Below, piece by piece: positions 53,049-57,612 of a DNA stretch of 57,612 nt (the stretch's first letter is position 1; every line of letters begins with the position of its first letter). The DNA lies in contig CAZEAN010000025.1 of NCBI GenBank assembly GCA_964510225.1, forward strand, positions 1 to 57,612. The letters are read 5' to 3'. Origin of the DNA: CAZEAN01 sp964510225. Lineage in GTDB: Bacteria > Planctomycetota > Planctomycetia > Isosphaerales > Isosphaeraceae. The notes beneath the pieces are model-generated. The model searched no databases. It was not told the origin of the DNA and worked only from the letters and a program-made list of their open reading frames with translations. The translations under genes and the position numbers were made by a program.

Positions 53049-54647
53049 ATGCGACAAATTCAGTTGTTGGCGTTCCTTGGCCTTCTCCCAGTGACTCTTG
53101 GGCTCTCCCTCCCGAGTACGTCGATGGCCAAACCAACCGGGGATGAGTCTACCCGCCTTCCTGAGAGGGTGACCTTCACCAAGGATGTCGCTGAAATCAT
53201 CTTCAACAACTGCACTGAATGTCACCGCCCTGGGGAGGCAGCTCCTTTCACGTTGATGAACTATGAAGAAGTCAAAAAACGGGCCCCCATGATCCAATCG
53301 GTCGTGGATGATCGGTTTATGCCCCCGTGGCATCCAGATCCAACGTTTGTTCCGCTGGCCGATGCTCGGGTCCTCAGCGATAAACAAATTGGGACCATCG
53401 GCAAGTGGATCGACCAGGGTATGATCGAAGGTGATCCGTCAGAACTCCCAGAGATGCCTGAGTTTGTCGAGGGCTGGCGACTCGGTGAACCGGACCTGAT
53501 TCTCACCATGCCTGAAGCATTCGAAGTTGCAGCCGATGGCCCCGACATCTTCCGCAACTTTGTGCTCCCGATCGACTTTCCAGAAGAGAAGTGGGTGAAA
53601 GCTGTCGAGATTCGGCCTTCCGCCCGCAGCGTTGTCCACCATTCCCTCTTCTTCCTTGGTGATAGTGAAGCGGTCCGCAAGCTTGACGCTCAAGATAAAA
53701 AACCAGGGTTCCGAGGGATGCGGTTCCCAATCCTTGGGAGTCTCGGTGGTTGGGCAGTTGGGGCTCTCCCACAACTCCTTCCTGGTGATCTTGCATCAGC
53801 ACTTCCAGCACATACTGACCTCGTTTTGCAGACGCACTTTCACCCGTCTGGGAAGGTAGAGTATGAACAGACGACCGTCGGGATTTACTTCGCGGATGGA
53901 CCTCCTTCCCGACGGCTCCGGGCGCTCCAAGTCCCCCCTGCATTCGGACGATTTCACATCGGTCGGATCAAAGCAGGCGACTCTCATCATGTCGTCGAAA
54001 ATACACAGTCAATCCGACAAGATGTGGATGTCATTGGAGTCGGAGGTCACGCACACTACATCTGTACTGAGATGACATCAATCGCGACGTTGCCGGATGG
54101 CTCCACGATCAACCTCTTTCGAATCCCACGCTGGGATTTCAACTGGCAAGGGAGCTACTACTTCGACGAACCTGTACGCCTTCCTGCGGGTACTCAAGTT
54201 ACATCGACTTTAGTATATGACAATTCCGAAGCGAACCCCTATAACCCAACGATCCCTCCGGTCGATGTAGGCTTTGGGAATCAGTCAACCGACGAAATGG
54301 GAACGATCACCCTGCGCTACATTGCCGTGAACGAGAGCGATCGTGCAGCAACACGAGGTCTCTCCGCCTTGTCCGATCTCCGCAATCGAGGCGGCTTGCT
54401 TGGCGGGCGTCGTGGTCGCGACAACAAGGACAAGCCCCGCAATCCAATGGTTGACCGTATTCTGGACAACGTACTTGCGGGAGATCAGAATGACGACGGA
54501 AAGCTAACGCGTGACGAAACAACCGGGCAGATTGCAAGCTCCTTCGATCTCATTGACACGGACGAGGACGGGGTTTTAAGCCGAGACGAACTCGAAACTG
54601 CGATCAGTCAGTTCCTGAGCAATCGGGACCGCCGCGACCGTGATTGA
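53049..54647 (+). CDS. secreted c-haem plus copper type II (PHM/DBH-like) monooxygenase with EF-hands
   Basis: 532 residues from ATG 53049. The signal peptide is about 1-27. A c-type haem site C55-TE-C58-H59 and nearby MPPWHPDP form a small cytochrome-like domain (about 40-130). A copper-monooxygenase pair of domains (about 145-430) follows. By analogy with PHM, the ligands His-His (197, 198) and His263 would hold CuH, and His334, His336 and Met417 (TDEMGTI) CuM, so all six are present. Two canonical EF-hands end the chain (loops 479-490 and 503-514). It should hydroxylate an unknown substrate in the periplasm. It leads a rightward cluster with a redoxin, an amidohydrolase and a cytochrome. 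Confidence 0.88.
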   Translation: MRQIQLLAFLGLLPVTLGLSLPSTSMAKPTGDESTRLPERVTFTKDVAEIIFNNCTECHRPGEAAPFTLMNYEEVKKRAPMIQSVVDDRFMPPWHPDPTFVPLADARVLSDKQIGTIGKWIDQGMIEGDPSELPEMPEFVEGWRLGEPDLILTMPEAFEVAADGPDIFRNFVLPIDFPEEKWVKAVEIRPSARSVVHHSLFFLGDSEAVRKLDAQDKKPGFRGMRFPILGSLGGWAVGALPQLLPGDLASALPAHTDLVLQTHFHPSGKVEYEQTTVGIYFADGPPSRRLRALQVPPAFGRFHIGRIKAGDSHHVVENTQSIRQDVDVIGVGGHAHYICTEMTSIATLPDGSTINLFRIPRWDFNWQGSYYFDEPVRLPAGTQVTSTLVYDNSEANPYNPTIPPVDVGFGNQSTDEMGTITLRYIAVNESDRAATRGLSALSDLRNRGGLLGGRRGRDNKDKPRNPMVDRILDNVLAGDQNDDGKLTRDETTGQIASSFDLIDTDEDGVLSRDELETAISQFLSNRDRRDRD

Positions 54648-54655
54648 TTGTCCAC

Positions 54656-54689
54656 TCCTGGAGGGTTCCCCTGTGAGAGTCCTCCAGGA
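54656..54689 (+). promoter_or_regulatory. perfect 9-bp intercistronic hairpin
   Basis: TCCTGGAGG at 54656-54664 pairs with CCTCCAGGA at 54681-54689 around a 16-base loop, nine bases after the monooxygenase stop and 38 before the redoxin start. There is no T-run. It may protect the upstream mRNA, cut expression of downstream genes, or act as a factor-dependent stop. Confidence 0.5.
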
Positions 54690-54727
54690 AGTTCGATCAG
54701 ACTTAGTACGCACGAGGATTCCGAACC

Positions 54728-55585
54728 GTGAACACGTCTCCTAAAGCATCGACGAAGTGGCTGATCTGGCTCTGCACGATCACCATGGTAGTTTTTCTTT
54801 ACGGTCAGAATACCAATTTTGGATACGCACAAGACAACAACTCTCGGGCTTCGAACATTGCCAGAATCGTCGCAAGGACGATGCGTTCTGACTCAAATCG
54901 GAATGGAACCATTGAGCGTCGTGAGGCGTCCGGTGGTATTGCGGAAAACTTCGATCAACTCGATTCCAACAACAGTGGTGTACTGGAACGTACCGAGATT
55001 GTCGCGATGGCACGGTTTGTCGTTGCACGATCGAATGACAGTAACGAAGTCCTGACGCCGGATTCGTTTGCATGGTCCGGTCCTATCGGCCCTAAGTTGA
55101 CAGACGTTGACGGTAAGCCCCAACGGCCGCTCGACCCCGGTCCAGACAAGGCGACCGTTCTGATTTTCACAACACACGACTGCCCAATTGCCAACAATTA
55201 CGCGCCATTACTCAACGACTTGGTACAGAAGCACGAGGCTGATCCTATTCGGTTCTACCTCGTTCATGTCGATCCCGAGATCCCTGTCGAAACCGTAGAG
55301 CAACATCGGAAGGATTACAACTACCGCCTTCCCATCCTGGTCGACCGAGATCATCTCCTTGTTGGGAGGACAGGGGTCAGCCATACTCCGGAGGCAGTTG
55401 TAATACTCCGAGATGGATCGATGGCTTATCGAGGTCGGATTGACGATCTCTACTTCAAGCTAGGCCGAAAACGTTCGGTAGTAACGACTAGCGAGCTTGT
55501 GGATGCCATCGATGCTGTTCTCGGAGATCGGAGGGTTGACGTCCCTCGGACTGTCGCTGTCGGATGCAACATTCCAATCCGATAA
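54728..55585 (+). CDS. exported redoxin with N-terminal EF-hands
   Basis: 285 residues from GTG 54728 (GAGGA nine bases upstream). A hydrophobic export segment lies at about 11-27. Two EF-hand loops follow at 55-66 (DSNRNGTIERRE) and 79-90 (DSNNSGVLERTE). Residues about 120-260 are a thioredoxin-like redoxin domain with the peroxidatic-type Cys152 in FTTHDCPIANNY and the cis-Pro in VSHTPEAV. A second Cys280 lies in VAVGCNIPI at the end. Homologous redoxins often sit next to or fused with c-haem/copper-monooxygenase proteins; here the monooxygenase is the upstream gene. A role in electron delivery or copper-site thiol care is an inference. Confidence 0.83.
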   Translation: MNTSPKASTKWLIWLCTITMVVFLYGQNTNFGYAQDNNSRASNIARIVARTMRSDSNRNGTIERREASGGIAENFDQLDSNNSGVLERTEIVAMARFVVARSNDSNEVLTPDSFAWSGPIGPKLTDVDGKPQRPLDPGPDKATVLIFTTHDCPIANNYAPLLNDLVQKHEADPIRFYLVHVDPEIPVETVEQHRKDYNYRLPILVDRDHLLVGRTGVSHTPEAVVILRDGSMAYRGRIDDLYFKLGRKRSVVTTSELVDAIDAVLGDRRVDVPRTVAVGCNIPIR

Positions 55586-55679
55586 GAAGGTGGTTCTAAC
55601 GAACCCGTCACTTGATTACGCTGGAAACAGTCGACTTCCCTCACTTGGACGATCCCTCACCCCTCGAGTCAACAACACC

Positions 55680-57188
55680 ATGTGGGTTCCTAAGATCCAA
55701 CGCGATCGAGATCGTGGGGTCGATTCACCGATCCCGACTCAGGCTGTTTCCAACGAAGAGTTCATCCCGAGACCACAAAGCGCACTCCAGAAACAGTGGG
55801 AAGCGATGATCGGCACGCTTGCGGAAGAGCGTGCCCAGAAACTGGGGATGGACCGTCGCGCATTCCTCCGGACGGGGATGGGCCTCGCAACCGCATTCCT
55901 GGCCTCCAACAAAGTCTTCGGGAACTACTGGGACGTCGACGAGATCGAGACCCTTGAAGAGGCAGCAATCGAGGAAAAGTTCCCTAAGGGTGAGTACTTC
56001 ATCTTCGACGTTCAGACTCACTTCACAAATGGCTTCCCACTGGGGTTTCGTAATAGCCAGTTCGTCCGCGATATGGGCTTCGATCTAGATGACAATCCCG
56101 ATTCCTACAGCTTCCCGAATTACGTAAAAGAGATCTTCTTCGACAGTGAAACGACGATGGCCGTCATTTCCGGTGTCCCAGGCAAGGAGATTGATAAGGA
56201 CCAAGCAGGGAACATCCTCGAAGGTCGTGACCGCCGTGGTGGGGTGTTGCCGAGTTGGTTGATGTCTGGGCGTAAGAAAGAACTCAACGAACTCGCTGGC
56301 TCCACTCGAGTGTTGTGCCAAGGAAACTGCGCACCGAACCACTACTGGAACCGGCGTGCAAATGAACCAGACTGGAACGCACTCTGGGAACAGGTCGAAC
56401 GCGAAGTCAAACTATACGGAATCGATAGCTGGAAGTGGTACTGCCATACTGACCCAGGACGCTCGGGAAATGGTTTCCGACTTGATGACGTCCGGCTGGC
56501 GTATCCGTTTTACGAGAAGACCAAAGAACTGGGTCTCAAGATCATCAGCATCCACAAGGGGTACGCGGCACAGTCTCGGCGATTAGGCCACTTTGCACAT
56601 CCGGGTGATGTTGAAAACGCAGCACTTGATCATCCCGACTTAACCTTCATCGTCTACCACTCGGCGATCAAGCACGGTCCCGGGGAACCGGCATTCGATA
56701 CTCCGGCCAACTTCAACCCGGAAACAGGTGATCTCGCTTGGCACGCTGACCTCATGAAGATCAAGGAACGCAACCCGGAAATGAGCAACGTGTACTGTGA
56801 GATCGGTTCCGCTTTCGGTACAACAGCGATTGCTCACCCTGTTGTCTGCCAGCATTTAATTGGTCGCAACGTGAAATACTACGGATCGGATCACGTCCTC
56901 TGGGGAACCGACTGCCTCTGGTGGGGGTCGCCACAGTGGGTAATCGATGCGTTTAAACGATTCCAGATTACGGACGAACTTTGTGAGAAATTCGGCTACA
57001 CAAAGCTTACCAAGGAAGACAAAGCAAAGATCTTTGGACTCAATGGTGCTCAAGTGTACGGACTTGATCCCAATGCACAACACAAGGCCATACCTACTGA
57101 TGTACTCGCTAAGTTCAAGGCTGCCTACCTGAATGAAGGAGGCTCACGGGATAATGCGGCCTACGGATGGGTTCGTGCCGAGGCCTGA
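55680..57188 (+). CDS. Tat-type amidohydrolase (amidohydrolase-2 superfamily)
   Basis: 502 residues from ATG 55680; GTG codons at 55497 and 55590 in the same frame are less likely because the first overlaps the redoxin gene. Residues 1-55 are polar, then a twin-Arg leader D-R59-R60-AFLRTG with a following hydrophobic stretch indicates export in folded form. The metal-dependent TIM-barrel shows FDVQTHF (His114 region), KIISIHKGY, FIVYHSAIKHG and YGSDHVLWGTDCLWWG, the last carrying the usual catalytic Asp. Family members hydrolyse or decarboxylate ring compounds. The 55-residue spacer before the twin-Arg is unusual. It lies 94 bases after the redoxin gene. Confidence 0.83.
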   Translation: MWVPKIQRDRDRGVDSPIPTQAVSNEEFIPRPQSALQKQWEAMIGTLAEERAQKLGMDRRAFLRTGMGLATAFLASNKVFGNYWDVDEIETLEEAAIEEKFPKGEYFIFDVQTHFTNGFPLGFRNSQFVRDMGFDLDDNPDSYSFPNYVKEIFFDSETTMAVISGVPGKEIDKDQAGNILEGRDRRGGVLPSWLMSGRKKELNELAGSTRVLCQGNCAPNHYWNRRANEPDWNALWEQVEREVKLYGIDSWKWYCHTDPGRSGNGFRLDDVRLAYPFYEKTKELGLKIISIHKGYAAQSRRLGHFAHPGDVENAALDHPDLTFIVYHSAIKHGPGEPAFDTPANFNPETGDLAWHADLMKIKERNPEMSNVYCEIGSAFGTTAIAHPVVCQHLIGRNVKYYGSDHVLWGTDCLWWGSPQWVIDAFKRFQITDELCEKFGYTKLTKEDKAKIFGLNGAQVYGLDPNAQHKAIPTDVLAKFKAAYLNEGGSRDNAAYGWVRAEA

Positions 57189-57238
57189 CTTACCCACCCA
57201 AGAAGCTTCCATGCAAATTCTCGACAGGAGACCTGGGG

Positions 57239-57612
57239 ATGTCGAAACGAGTGGTAATCAGAATTGTACTGCTTTCGATGACACTCCCCTCTTTTCTTGG
57301 CTTGACCGTAGCGCGAGAGCGAGAGCCTGAAAGGGCTCTTCCCGAAGAACTCGATCCCACCAATTGGGGGACGAATCATGTGGAAGAACTGGTCCCTGAG
57401 TATATTACGGGGGACCAATGTCTCTTTTGTCACCGGAACCCCATTGGACAAACCTGGCCCAGTAATCCACATCAACTGACAATTAGACCTGTTGACGTTG
57501 AACCTGAGGCATTGGAGCCACTTCAGGCAGACGCATTTTCTGCACCCATGGCTAATGAGGTGGAGTACCTTCTCGGGGGATCCCGTATGCAGCGATTCCT
57601 TCGACGCGGTAC
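57239..57612 (+). CDS. secreted c-type cytochrome, 3' end outside window
   Basis: The frame starts at ATG 57239 (CAGGAG about 13 bases upstream), 50 bases after the amidohydrolase, and is open to the window edge (124 complete codons). It begins MSKRVVIRIVLLSMTLPSF, a signal peptide, then a charged stretch. A haem c site is at C61-LF-C64-H65. Further on it contains EVEYLLGGSRMQRFLRR, resembling multihaem/haem-binding cytochrome-like proteins, but only one CxxCH is visible in this fragment. It probably belongs to the upstream redox cluster. The product and number of haems need the rest of the gene. Confidence 0.72.
   Translation, partial: MSKRVVIRIVLLSMTLPSFLGLTVAREREPERALPEELDPTNWGTNHVEELVPEYITGDQCLFCHRNPIGQTWPSNPHQLTIRPVDVEPEALEPLQADAFSAPMANEVEYLLGGSRMQRFLRRG

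Noticed and set aside
1..57612. tRNA, rRNA, CRISPR arrays and insertion sequences
   Set aside because: I scanned the gaps on both strands; no cloverleaf with a T-loop, no regularly spaced repeats and no transposase-like frame could be supported.

Overview
The window looks like chromosome of a Planctomycetota bacterium. This is inferred from gene content; there is no rRNA. The pointers are a secreted prenyltransferase/squalene-cyclase-like toroid protein beside an FHA/beta-propeller membrane protein, a DUF1080 protein, an FGly-type sulfatase, a tricorn-like protease, a GldA/GldFG/DUF4340 export cluster, and secreted enzymes with EF-hand tails. LpxH, a lipoprotein and many signal peptides indicate a Gram-negative envelope. 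GC is moderate (about mid-50s by eye) and GATC is conspicuously common. I see no tRNA, rRNA, CRISPR array or intact insertion sequence.

Layout. 1-7948 (+): a truncated membrane protein, a small unknown, a DUF1080 protein, then a three-gene envelope set (toroid protein, single-pass protein, FHA-TPR-beta-propeller protein). 8109-14853: sulfatase, VOC protein, a leftward set (upp, cyclase-family hydrolase, sarcosine-oxidase-like FAD enzyme), then a metallo-beta-lactamase-fold protein and LpxH going right. 14892-20455 (-): an orphan peptide-binding-protein-like gene, an unknown secreted protein and an esterase. 20672-28428 (+): tricorn-like protease, ABM monooxygenase, Nramp-like transporter, lipoprotein, YraN, and a cNMP-domain/thioredoxin-reductase-like fusion whose stop codon shares the palindrome CTAG with convergent uvrA. 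28425-39957 (-): uvrA, DUF4340, a GldFG fusion, its ATPase, pyrD, a hairpin-rich unassigned segment, phenolic acid decarboxylase padC and a PDZ protein. 39958-40770 is the longest gene-free, AT-rich gap. 40771-45639: M1 aminopeptidase, a small NTF2-like protein, an alaC-like aminotransferase and a serine-hydrolase homologue without its serine nucleophile.

45891-52642 (-) is a housekeeping run, aroF-tpiA-secG-yicC-gmk-rpoZ-ftsK, with two TGATG stop/start overlaps. 53049 to the end (+) is the most interesting accessory block. It holds a secreted c-type-haem plus PHM/DBH-like copper monooxygenase with EF-hands, an EF-hand redoxin, a Tat-type amidohydrolase and a truncated CxxCH cytochrome. Together they read as a periplasmic redox/oxygenation module whose substrate cannot be told from sequence.
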